DNA of 24,892 nt, from positions 1 through 24,892 of the forward strand of contig JAFANL010000029.1 of NCBI GenBank assembly GCA_019232735.1, written 5' to 3'. Within the stretch, counting starts at the first letter, position 1. The number at the start of each line of letters is the position of its first letter. The position numbers and the translations under genes were made by a program. The DNA comes from Aquitalea sp. Lineage in GTDB: Bacteria > Pseudomonadota > Gammaproteobacteria > Burkholderiales > Chromobacteriaceae. The notes beneath the pieces were generated by a model. The model made no database searches. It saw only the letters and a list, made by a program, of their open reading frames with translations, and was not told the origin of the DNA. Below, one piece after another: positions 17,026 to 23,956 of the stretch.

Positions 17026-18228
17026 ATGAAACGTTTCGAGCATGCCGGTCTGACCCTCGGTAGCCATTTCCAGCCCATCTACAGCCTGGCGCACCGCCGC
17101 ACGGTAGGCATGGAAGCCCTGCTGCGCGCCGAGCAGAACCAGCAGCCTCTCTCCCCGGCGGAAGCCTTTTACGCCATGGTGTCGCCGGAGCGCCGCCACG
17201 GCCTTGATCTGGCCGTCAGCCAGGCGCATGTCTACCAGTTTTCCCAGCTGGAGCAGAGCCACCCGCACTGGCTGTTCCTGAATGTGGATGCCTCTTCCCT
17301 GTCCCGACCGGAACGCGCCATGGCGCTGGCCAATGCCATCCGTGAAGCCGGCCTGCAACCCGGCAATGTGGTGCTGGAGGTACTGGAACACGTGCTGGAA
17401 GTGGACGAAGCCCTGATCGAAGGCGTCAACCTGCTGAAAAAAGCCGGTTTCCTGATCGCCATTGACGACTTTGGCGTTGGCCACTCCAATCTGGACCGGG
17501 TCTGTCAGCTGGAGCCGGACCTGGTGAAATTCGACAAGGACCTGCTGCGCAGCGCCGTCAGCCAGCCACGCACCCGCAATCTGCTTTCCAGATTGGTGCG
17601 ACTGATGCACGAAATTGGTGCACTAGTGGTGGAAGAAGGCATCGAAACCGAAAACGACGTACTGGTGGCACTGGAGTCCGGCTGCGACCTGGTACAAGGC
17701 TATTATGTGGCGCGCCCGGCAACGGAGCCGGACCCGGACGACATCATCACCAAGCGACTGGATTCGCGCTGGGACGAACTGATGGTGCGTGACCTGCTCA
17801 AGCGCAAGATCACCCGTCGCCAGATCGAACTGGCACGGCAAGCCTTTGTGCAATCCGCCATCTCGCTGATGCAGGGCACCCCCTTCGATCAGGCAGCCAC
17901 ACCCATGCTGTCCATGCCGGACGTAATCCGCTGCTTCCTGCTGGATAGCGAAGGCCGCCAGCTTGGGCGCAACCTGAACAACCGCCACAACACGGTGGCC
18001 AGCAATCTGAAATTTGCCCCGCTGGCCGATACCACCGGCGCCGTGTGGTCGCGTCGCGCCTATTTCCAGCACGCCATTGATCAGCCCGGCGTGCTGTACA
18101 TGAGCGAGCCTTATCTGTCGATGACGGACACCCGCTCCTGCGTCACCTTGTCGATGGCCATCGAGATCGACGAAGCCATGCACGTCCTGTGTGCCGATGT
18201 ACTGGCACCCCGTGTGCACGGCAGCTAA
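17026..18228 (+). CDS. Cyclic-di-GMP phosphodiesterase, EAL domain with YkuI_C/Cache-like C-terminus
   Basis: The 400-residue protein has an N-terminal EAL domain (about residues 8-235) with the full catalytic set. EAL is at 30-32, Asn86 is in LNVDASS, Glu118 in LEVLE, and Asp147-Asp148 in DDFGVGHS. Lys168 is in LVKFD, Glu204/Glu207 in EEGIE and Gln224 in QGYYVARP. It should hydrolyse c-di-GMP to pGpG and so favour motility over biofilm. Residues about 255-400 have no membrane helix and resemble the YkuI_C/Cache-like sensor that follows EAL in YkuI (SRRAYFQHAIDQPGVLYMSE, then PYLSMTDTRSCVTLS). No GGDEF domain is present. It has an AGGAAGGA site and is a single-gene unit. Confidence 0.9.
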   Translation: MKRFEHAGLTLGSHFQPIYSLAHRRTVGMEALLRAEQNQQPLSPAEAFYAMVSPERRHGLDLAVSQAHVYQFSQLEQSHPHWLFLNVDASSLSRPERAMALANAIREAGLQPGNVVLEVLEHVLEVDEALIEGVNLLKKAGFLIAIDDFGVGHSNLDRVCQLEPDLVKFDKDLLRSAVSQPRTRNLLSRLVRLMHEIGALVVEEGIETENDVLVALESGCDLVQGYYVARPATEPDPDDIITKRLDSRWDELMVRDLLKRKITRRQIELARQAFVQSAISLMQGTPFDQAATPMLSMPDVIRCFLLDSEGRQLGRNLNNRHNTVASNLKFAPLADTTGAVWSRRAYFQHAIDQPGVLYMSEPYLSMTDTRSCVTLSMAIEIDEAMHVLCADVLAPRVHGS

Positions 18229-18257
18229 GCCGGTACGGAAGCCAGACCCCGGACATG

Positions 18258-18279
18258 AAAAAGGACCGCGCGCGGTCCT
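18258..18279 (-). terminator. Convergent terminator between the EAL gene and dolP
   Basis: An 18-bp perfect palindrome, AGGACCGCGCGCGGTCCT (18262-18279), lies between the convergent genes. On the minus strand it is followed by TTTTTC, so it should end the lpoA-dolP operon. On the plus strand the tail GTTTC is weaker, but it may also serve the EAL gene. Confidence 0.85.
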
Positions 18280-18312
18280 GTTTCAGTCGCAACCGGCTCT
18301 TGCCGCAGGCGC

Positions 18313-18900
18313 TTATTGATCCGGGGTGATTTCGTTCAGGCTCTCGAACACCGTCACCACCTTTTGCACCCCGGCGGTTTCGCTCACCACCTGGGTCACG
18401 GCCTGCCCCTCTGCCGGTGTGACCAGACCCAGCAGATACACCACGCCACGCTCGGTCACCACCTTGACATGATTGGGGGAGTAGCCCTTGCCATCCAGCA
18501 TGCGGGTACGCACCTTGCTGGTGATCCAGGCATCGTTGCTGCGCTCGGAGAAGCCGGAAACCGGCGCCACCACCGTGTAATCCGACACGCGGCGCACATT
18601 CGGCGTGGCACGGGCGATCAGCTCGGCCTGTTGACGCGCCTCTTCCGACGGCACCTCACCGGTCAGCAACACGGCACGGTTATAGCTGGTGGTATTGATA
18701 TGGGCAGACGGCAGCTTGTTGCTCAGCTGTGACGCCACCTTGGCTTCAATGCCCTGGTCATCGACATAAGAACCACTGGAACGGCGATCGGTCGCCACCA
18801 GTGCCCCACCCGCCACGCCACCGGCAGCCAGGGCAAAGCAACCGGACAAGGCGCTGGACACGCCGGCGGCCAACAGCAGGCTAAGTACGGTACGTTTCAT
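18313..18900 (-). CDS. dolP: Outer-membrane BON-domain lipoprotein DolP (YraP)
   Basis: DolP is an outer-membrane lipoprotein that binds anionic phospholipid and supports envelope integrity and septal peptidoglycan hydrolysis. The 195-residue protein has a lipoprotein signal peptide ending in the lipobox LSGC, with the lipidated cysteine at residue 21. Two BON domains follow (about residues 50-118 and 122-190). They are seen in IEAKVASQLSNKL...VLLTGEVPSEEARQQAE and in WITSKVRTRML...VVYLLGLVTPAEGQAV. The ATG overlaps the diaA stop by one base. The order lpoA-yraN-diaA-dolP is the same as in E. coli. Confidence 0.93.
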   Translation of the reverse strand: MKRTVLSLLLAAGVSSALSGCFALAAGGVAGGALVATDRRSSGSYVDDQGIEAKVASQLSNKLPSAHINTTSYNRAVLLTGEVPSEEARQQAELIARATPNVRRVSDYTVVAPVSGFSERSNDAWITSKVRTRMLDGKGYSPNHVKVVTERGVVYLLGLVTPAEGQAVTQVVSETAGVQKVVTVFESLNEITPDQ

Positions 18901-19490
18901 TACTCACCTCCCAACAACATGTAGTCAATGGCATCGCACAAGGCATGCACCAGCAGGATGTGCACTTCCTGAATCCGCGCCGTGCGCAGTACCGGCACAT
19001 TCAGCTGGATGTCTTCCGGGGACAAGATTTCACTGATTTTGCCGCCATCCTTGCCGGTCAGGGCAATCACACCCATGCCACGTTCGTGGGCGGCATAAAT
19101 GGCCTCGATCACATTGGCGGAATTGCCTGACGTGGAAATAGCCAGCAGCAGGTCGTTGGTATGGCCCAAGGCGCGTACCTGCTTGGAAAAGATCATGTCG
19201 AAATCGTAATCATTGCCGATGGCAGTCAGCGCCGAGGTATCGGTGGCCAGCGAAATGGCGGCCAGACCCGGCCTTTCCTTTTCGAAACGACCCAGCATCT
19301 CGGCTGCAAAATGCTGGGCATCCGCTGCCGAGCCGCCATTGCCGCAAGCCAGGATCTTGCCCTCGTTCATCAGGCAGCCCACCATGCGCTCTGCCGCCAG
19401 GGCCACGGCCGGTGACAGCAGCTCCATCGCCTCCTGCTTGGCGGCAATGCTTTCCAGAAAATGTCCGTTGACGCGTTCAATCAGGTCCAT
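18900..19490 (-). CDS. diaA: SIS-domain protein DiaA (GmhA-like)
   Basis: The 196-residue protein is a single SIS (sugar isomerase) domain with CGNGGSAADAQHFAAEMLGRF at residues 49-69 and LLAISTSGNSANVIEA further on. Two related families fit: DiaA, a tetramer that binds DnaA and promotes timely replication initiation, and GmhA, sedoheptulose-7-phosphate isomerase of heptose synthesis. Its place between yraN and dolP is that of E. coli diaA, so I favour DiaA. Sequence alone does not rule out isomerase activity. Confidence 0.85.
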   Translation of the reverse strand: MDLIERVNGHFLESIAAKQEAMELLSPAVALAAERMVGCLMNEGKILACGNGGSAADAQHFAAEMLGRFEKERPGLAAISLATDTSALTAIGNDYDFDMIFSKQVRALGHTNDLLLAISTSGNSANVIEAIYAAHERGMGVIALTGKDGGKISEILSPEDIQLNVPVLRTARIQEVHILLVHALCDAIDYMLLGGE

Positions 19491-19520
19491 GTGCTTCCTC
19501 GTAGCAGCCGGGCACGGCTG

Positions 19521-19856
19521 CTATGCAAAAATGTTTTTCAACCACTGCAAGGGCTGCTCGCCTTCGCTCAGCACAGCATCAAAACGACAGGGTGCGTCTA
19601 CTCGCCTTTCCGACAGGTAGACCGCCGCCGCATGCATGAGTTTCCTTTGCTTGGCCGCCGTGATGCTATAAGCCGCACCACCAAAACGACCACTGGCACG
19701 ATGACGCACTTCGACAAATACCAGGCAGGCACCATCCCGCATGATCAGGTCGATCTCGCCACCCCGGCACAACCAGTTGCGCTCCACCAGCCGCAAACCC
19801 TGCTGCTGCAAAAAAGACAGGGCCCGCTGTTCTGCTTGCAGGCCCTGTGGATTCAT
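19521..19856 (-). CDS. yraN: YraN/UPF0102 family endonuclease-like protein
   Basis: This 111-residue protein has the UPF0102 pattern, a small restriction-endonuclease-like fold. GEIDLI at residues 33-38, FVEVRHR at 47-53 and SITAAKQRKL a little later supply the D...ExK-like acidic and basic residues. Its biological role is not established; homologues are suspected to act on Holliday junctions or other nucleic acids. It starts 5 bases after the lpoA-like stop and precedes diaA by 30 bases. Confidence 0.9.
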   Translation of the reverse strand: MNPQGLQAEQRALSFLQQQGLRLVERNWLCRGGEIDLIMRDGACLVFVEVRHRASGRFGGAAYSITAAKQRKLMHAAAVYLSERRVDAPCRFDAVLSEGEQPLQWLKNIFA

Positions 19857-19861
19857 CTGAC

Positions 19862-20983
19862 TTACTCGCCTTCGCCAATCAGCGAAACCGGCAACTGGCG
19901 GTCAAACACCCGGTCGCGGCCCAGCTTCAGATCACCGGTAACGCCATCCAGCTTGATGGCGGAAGGATTACGGCTGCTGCCCAACAACAAGGCCAGGCGA
20001 TAGGCATCAATACCCAGGGCATACAGACGCTCGGTCTGCAAGGTCAGCGCGCTTCCCGGACGGGCATAGCGCTTGACCGCCGGATGCTGCGGCATCAGGA
20101 ACCAGGGCATATCGATAAAACGGATACCGGCCAGTTGCTTGTCCGGGCTACGGGTACTGATCTGCGAAGTGGCATACACCGGCAAATCCACCGGCAAGGC
20201 CGGTTTCAGCCTGGCCGCCTCGGCCGGCTCCACCGCCAGGAACACCGCATCCGCCTTGCTGACGGCCAGGGTCAGTTCCGCCAGGTTCTGGCCGTTGTCC
20301 TCGATCTGCTGCGCGTCCTTGTTGCCCTGGCTGCGCCACTCATCGGCAAACGCCTGCTTCAGCCGACTGGACAAGACCTCGCCATCAGCGATGATCAGCG
20401 GATTACTGCGGCCATCTTCCCGCATCAGGCGGGCAATCTGCCGCGCCTCCACCTCGACATTCAGCGCCAGGGTAAACAGCTTGGGATTGGTCGGCACCTC
20501 CCGCCCTACCGCATTGAGCGCCAGCGTGGGCACACTGACATACGGTGCCACCACCGCAATACCGGTGCGCGACAAGGGGCCGATCACCACATTCACCCCA
20601 CCGGCAACCGCCTCACGGTAACGCTGGGCGGCGTTATGTTCATCCGCATCAATCACCACCACCTCGGCTTGCGGATCGACATCATGTGCCGCCTCCACCC
20701 CGCTACGCACCACGGCAGCCGCCTCGCCCAGCAATTTGGACTCGGTGGGCAACAGCAAACCTATCTTCACCCGCTGCGGCACCTTGCCCGGTGCGGCCAA
20801 GGGCTTGCCTGCCGGCACCATGGCCGGGGCGGATGCCGGGGTAGTCTGCGCGCGTGGGGTTTGGCCGGCCACGTTATTGAGCGGCGCAGCATTGAGTTGG
20901 ATGATATAGTCCGGTGCCTGCGCCTGCGCAGTCGTCAACCATGTCATCATGACGCCAACCAACAGCGGAGCCAGTCTTTGCAT
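19862..20983 (-). CDS. LpoA/YraM-like penicillin-binding protein activator (short form)
   Basis: The 373-residue protein has an N-terminal signal peptide (MQRLAPLLVGVMMTWLTTAQ, likely cleaved after AQA), then a Pro/Ala-rich linker to about residue 65. A periplasmic-binding-protein-like domain follows (VKIGLLLPTESKLLGEAA, GVNVVIGPLSRTGIAVVAPY, and IRFIDMPWFLMPQHPAVKRY). This matches the C-terminal half of LpoA, which in E. coli activates PBP1A. The N-terminal TPR-like half of E. coli LpoA is missing and there is no cysteine at the signal-peptide end, so it seems not to be lipidated. I chose the ATG at 20983; a GTG at 20998 is possible. The gene heads the yraN-diaA-dolP operon and is divergent from rsmI. 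Confidence 0.85.
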   Translation of the reverse strand: MQRLAPLLVGVMMTWLTTAQAQAPDYIIQLNAAPLNNVAGQTPRAQTTPASAPAMVPAGKPLAAPGKVPQRVKIGLLLPTESKLLGEAAAVVRSGVEAAHDVDPQAEVVVIDADEHNAAQRYREAVAGGVNVVIGPLSRTGIAVVAPYVSVPTLALNAVGREVPTNPKLFTLALNVEVEARQIARLMREDGRSNPLIIADGEVLSSRLKQAFADEWRSQGNKDAQQIEDNGQNLAELTLAVSKADAVFLAVEPAEAARLKPALPVDLPVYATSQISTRSPDKQLAGIRFIDMPWFLMPQHPAVKRYARPGSALTLQTERLYALGIDAYRLALLLGSSRNPSAIKLDGVTGDLKLGRDRVFDRQLPVSLIGEGE

Positions 20984-20998
20984 ACTTCGTTCGCTCAC

Positions 20999-21880
20999 TT
21001 GCTTGAATCTGCACGGGAAAGTTTCTGTCGCGGCACATTATATGTGGTGGCCACTCCCATTGGAAACCTGGGAGATGTTACCGCACGTGCGCTGACCGCC
21101 TTTGGCGTGGCCGATATCGTGTGTGCCGAAGACACCCGCGTCACCGGCAGCCTGCTGACAGCCTACGGCATTCACGCCAGAAAACTGGTCAGCCTGCGCG
21201 AACACAACGAACGCAGCATGGCCGAACAAGTCATCCGCTGGCTGGCCGAAGGCCTGATCGTGGTGCAAGTCTCCGATGCCGGCACCCCCGCTGTTTCCGA
21301 CCCCGGAGCCCGGCTGGTGGAAGCCGTCCGCGCGGCCGGCCACCCGGTACGCCCGATTCCCGGCGTCTCCGCCGTCATCACCGCACTGTCCGCCAGCGGC
21401 TTTACCAGCAATGCCTTCCTGTTCCATGGATTTCTGCCGCCCAAAAGCGGCGAACGCCGCCGTACCCTGCAGCAATGGCTGAGCGCCGACCACCTGGTGG
21501 TGTGCTACGAAGCCCCGCATCGCATTGTCGATACCCTGCAAGACATCGTGGCCGAACTGGGCGCCGAGCGTCCGCTGATGCTGGCGCGCGAACTGACCAA
21601 AACCTTTGAAACCTTCCAGCGCATGCCGGCGGGCGCACTGCTGGAATGGGTCAAGGCCGACAGCAACCAGCAGCGCGGCGAGATCGTGCTGATCATCGAC
21701 GCCGCCCCACAGCCCGACAATGACGAAGCCCTGCCAGAAGAAGCCGTACGTGTAATGGGCATCCTCAGCGCGGAGCTGCCACTGAAACAGGCCTCCACCT
21801 TGGCCGCACAGATTACCGGTGCCAACCGCAAGCAACTGTACGACCACGCCCTGCAATTGAAAAAGGACAGCGCGGAATGA
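20999..21880 (+). CDS. rsmI: 16S rRNA (cytidine-1402-2'-O)-methyltransferase
   Basis: RsmI methylates the 2'-OH of C1402 in 16S rRNA with S-adenosylmethionine, tuning the ribosomal P site. The tetrapyrrole-methylase fold is clear: LYVVATPIGNLGDVTARAL at the N-terminus, CAEDTRVTGSLL, VQVSDAGTPAVSDPG, IPGVSAVITALSASG and FHGFLPPKSGERR. No ATG fits. A TTG at 20999 leaves 13 residues before LYVV, as in E. coli, and avoids the divergent lpoA start. A TTG at 20978 has a better GGAG site but would overlap that start. The stop is about 45 bases before tRNA-Leu. Confidence 0.93.
   Translation: MLESARESFCRGTLYVVATPIGNLGDVTARALTAFGVADIVCAEDTRVTGSLLTAYGIHARKLVSLREHNERSMAEQVIRWLAEGLIVVQVSDAGTPAVSDPGARLVEAVRAAGHPVRPIPGVSAVITALSASGFTSNAFLFHGFLPPKSGERRRTLQQWLSADHLVVCYEAPHRIVDTLQDIVAELGAERPLMLARELTKTFETFQRMPAGALLEWVKADSNQQRGEIVLIIDAAPQPDNDEALPEEAVRVMGILSAELPLKQASTLAAQITGANRKQLYDHALQLKKDSAE
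21037..21042 (-). promoter_or_regulatory. Probable -10 element for the lpoA-dolP operon, inside rsmI
   Basis: On the minus strand a perfect TATAAT lies 54 bases ahead of the lpoA-like ATG, within codons of rsmI. The best -35 match at 17-bp spacing, TTCCAA, is poor. The -10 sits inside the small palindrome CACAT-TAT-ATGTG (21034-21046). Confidence 0.45.
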
Positions 21881-21925
21881 TTTACAAGGGCAGGCAGATC
21901 GGATAGACTTGCCTCCTCTTGCGAT

Positions 21926-22010
21926 GCCCGGGTGGCGAAATCGGTAGACGCAGGGGATTCAAAATCCCCCGCCGCAAGGTGTGTCGGTTCGAGTCCGACC
22001 CCGGGCACCA
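21926..22010 (+). tRNA. tRNA-Leu (anticodon CAA)
   Basis: The acceptor arms GCCCGGG (21926-21932) and CCCGGGC (22000-22006) pair perfectly and the 3' CCA is encoded. The anticodon arm is GGGGA-TTCAAAA-TCCCC, giving CAA, which reads UUG. A long variable arm (GCCGCAAGGTGTG region) and the TTCGAGTC T-loop mark a class II tRNA. It is the last core-like gene before the AT-rich segment, and tRNA-Leu genes are common integration sites. Confidence 0.98.
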
Positions 22011-22049
22011 AGTCCTTACCAGATAAGGATTTCCGCAAGAATCAAAACA

Positions 22050-22069
22050 GCGCCGAAAGGCGCTTTTTT
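22050..22069 (+). terminator. Terminator after tRNA-Leu
   Basis: GCGCC (22050-22054) and GGCGC (22059-22063) form a stem around a GAAA tetraloop, followed by six Ts. A smaller TCCTTA/TAAGGA hairpin lies directly after the tRNA at 22013-22029. Confidence 0.9.
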
Positions 22070-22140
22070 GTTGCCTGAATTCTGCCGGCCCATGCCATTT
22101 TCCCGGCACCGCACTGATCCCCCCCCAAGCCTTATTCCAC

Positions 22141-22212
22141 CCACGACGTTGTCTCAGCATTCCACGGTTTGAGTCTGAATCTCCACGGTTTACCCCAAAA
22201 TATCCACATCCT
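22141..22212 (+). repeat. 21-bp-phased CCAC repeats, iteron-like
   Basis: CCAC starts at 22141, 22162, 22183 and 22204, exactly 21 bases apart each time. The middle two share TCCACGGTTT in full; the outer two are degenerate (CCACGACGTT and CCACATCCTG). The fourth unit contains ATATCCACA, one base off the DnaA-box consensus. Further copies lie outside the array: CCACGGCTT near 22308, an inverted AAACCGTGG at 22453-22461, and CCACGGTTT at 22499-22507. Direct repeats phased at about two helical turns are typical of plasmid iterons, but no initiator gene is present. Confidence 0.5.
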
Positions 22213-22226
22213 GTGTTTACCTACTT

Positions 22227-22274
22227 TGCCTCTCTTTAATTCTTATTTTTTATAAAAATCAAAAAGATAGCGAT
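22227..22274. other. AT-rich tract next to the repeat array
   Basis: Just after the phased repeats comes a run such as TTTAATTCTTATTTTTTATA followed by AAAATC and AAAAAG, much poorer in G and C than the core. Its place beside repeats and a DnaA-like box would suit a DNA-unwinding element. It could also simply be AT-rich foreign DNA. Confidence 0.35.
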
Positions 22275-22452
22275 AAGAAAACAGTGAAAAAGGCCGGATG
22301 GACAATCCACGGCTTCAGGAACACAATGCCAAATGCATTTACGGTTTCATCAGCGCAAACCATGGAAACCACAGATAGCAATATCAACTCAAGTCATTGA
22401 TTTATTGAGAATTCTTAGGTACCAACGGAATAGCAGAAAACCCGTTGGAGAA

Positions 22453-22507
22453 ACCGTGGGGCTGAAACCCTTGCCTGGCAAGGCTTTGCGGGGTGCATCC
22501 ACGGTTT
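22453..22507. repeat. Inverted CCACGGTTT copies around a central hairpin
   Basis: AAACCGTGG (about 22453) and CCACGGTTT (22499-22507) face each other across roughly 37 bases. The centre holds CCTTGCC-T-GGCAAGG (22469-22483), a perfect 7-bp stem with one spacer base. The arms repeat the core of the array at 22162 and 22183 in both orientations, as Rep operators do in iteron plasmids. Confidence 0.4.
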
Positions 22508-22864
22508 GGGGTGGTTTTTAGGTGTGTGTGTCTGGCTGGTAGGAGACTGATCAGGAGTGAGAGACTGCTTCCAGCCAGAAGCGTCCATTACTTAATATAC
22601 GAAGCCAAAGACCTAGGTTCGGCCAAAGCGGCTATCAATACCGTTGTGATATAGTGACAGCAATCTGCCAGCTTTATTGCAACTCTATGAGAATTTCATG
22701 TTGAGAATATAAAGTTAACATAAAATTTTATTGGTATATCTTTATTTGAGCATGGTAACATTTTTTCAATCCCACACCCGTGATTAATAGATTTAACCAA
22801 ATGCGCATTGAAAAGAATATTTTAAGTCAGAAAAATTATAGCCATCTGAATACGGAGAGCACTT
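22508..22864. other. AT-rich gap without a recognisable gene
   Basis: Nothing convincing is encoded here on either strand. The stretch around 22681-22760 is very AT-rich (13 G or C in the 60 bases from 22681) and probably holds the promoter of the next gene, but no hexamer pair with good spacing stands out. A GGAGAG ribosome-binding site at 22855 closes the gap. Confidence 0.5.
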
Positions 22865-23947
22865 GTGACTAATTCGATACTTATTTTCCCAGCAGGAATG
22901 CCACGTGCATTGACATATCTTGAACGAGCTCAATCCGATGGCATGAGGATTATCGGTTCTTCTTCTCTTAAAAGTGACACTGCTCGAGGAAAGTATTCCG
23001 AATGGGTATATTTGCCTTACGTTACATCTCCTGATTTTAATGATGCCTTATCTAGGGCGATTGAAGATTTTGACATTGAAGGAATTTTCACTCCCAATCC
23101 CGTTGTTTGGGATTATCTGAATCGTTGCATGGCAGTGAATTTTCCTGGCGTCAAATTAGTAAATACCTCACCGATAGCAAGCGAGGTTGCACCCTATCAT
23201 AAGGCCATGCAATTTGCCGAATCCGTATTAGTTGACTCGTTACCTCTGGCTACTGCAGTGACCCCACAGCCAGCCATGTCCAAGTTGCAAACAGCTTCCC
23301 TGTTCTGTCATTCCGAATCCATTCCAGGAATGTGCGATCACGAAAAAATTCGGGCGTTATGTGAATTATTTCGCTACGCTCCATGTGGAGATATTGTGGA
23401 AATTGGAAGCTGGTGGGGGAAGTCTGCTTTTGTGCTATCTCGCCTTGCAATGTATTATGGTGTTGGAAAATTGTTGTGTGTCGACCCTTGGTCAAACGAA
23501 CAATTAATTCAGAATGATGAAAAGGGTTTGGTTGATCGTGTGCCTGTCGACGCAGAAGAGGCCCTGACTATTTTCCAGCTTAATCTATTGCCTTATGCGC
23601 ACGGTGCGATTAACTTTCTGCGACTACCTTCGATCGCGGCAGAAGAAATATACAGAACTAATCCAAATATATCTAGTCATGAATTCGGTGAAACCACATT
23701 CGCCGGAGGAATATCCATTCTGCACATTGATGGAAATCATAGCTATAGAAGCGCTCGTGCAGACATTGACGCATGGGCCAAGCATATTCTACCAGGCGGA
23801 TGGATTGTTTTCGATGATTACATTTGGCCTTATGGTAATGGTCCACAAAAAGCTGGCGATGAATTTATGATGGAAAATCTAGAATCTATCGAGTTAGCCT
23901 TTGTTATGGGCAGTGCGTTATTTATCAAAAAATATAAAAATCAATAA
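22865..23947 (+). CDS. Two-domain protein: Rossmann-like (pre-ATP-grasp-like) N-terminus and class I SAM methyltransferase
   Basis: The 360-residue protein starts at GTG 22865 with GGAG seven bases upstream. Residues 1-105 (SILIFPAGMPRALTYLERAQ, IEGIFTPNPVVWDYLNRCMA) look like the N-terminal Rossmann-like subdomain that precedes ATP-grasp domains, but no ATP-grasp follows. From about residue 160 there is a Methyltransf_24-type fold: DIVEIGSWWGKSA (176-188, SAM motif I), LLCVDPWS (203-210), HIDGNHSYRSARADIDAW (287-304) and GGWIVFDDY (311-319). Relatives of the second half modify sugars or surface glycans; the substrate here is unknown. Base composition is far more AT-rich than the core, pointing to transfer. 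I cannot name the gene. Confidence 0.75.
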   Translation: MTNSILIFPAGMPRALTYLERAQSDGMRIIGSSSLKSDTARGKYSEWVYLPYVTSPDFNDALSRAIEDFDIEGIFTPNPVVWDYLNRCMAVNFPGVKLVNTSPIASEVAPYHKAMQFAESVLVDSLPLATAVTPQPAMSKLQTASLFCHSESIPGMCDHEKIRALCELFRYAPCGDIVEIGSWWGKSAFVLSRLAMYYGVGKLLCVDPWSNEQLIQNDEKGLVDRVPVDAEEALTIFQLNLLPYAHGAINFLRLPSIAAEEIYRTNPNISSHEFGETTFAGGISILHIDGNHSYRSARADIDAWAKHILPGGWIVFDDYIWPYGNGPQKAGDEFMMENLESIELAFVMGSALFIKKYKNQ

Positions 23948-23956
23948 GATATTCCA

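Noticed and set aside
19847..20977. Long N-terminal extension of the rsmI reading frame
   Set aside because: It is antisense to the lpoA-like gene, and RsmI homology starts only near 21038.
22141..22507. CRISPR array
   Set aside because: The repeated unit is only about 10 bases, copies are few and partly inverted, and there are no regular unique spacers or cas genes.
22333..22521. 62-codon open frame in the gap after tRNA-Leu
   Set aside because: It has no ribosome-binding site and no recognisable motif, and it overlaps the inverted repeat and hairpin, which better explain the sequence.
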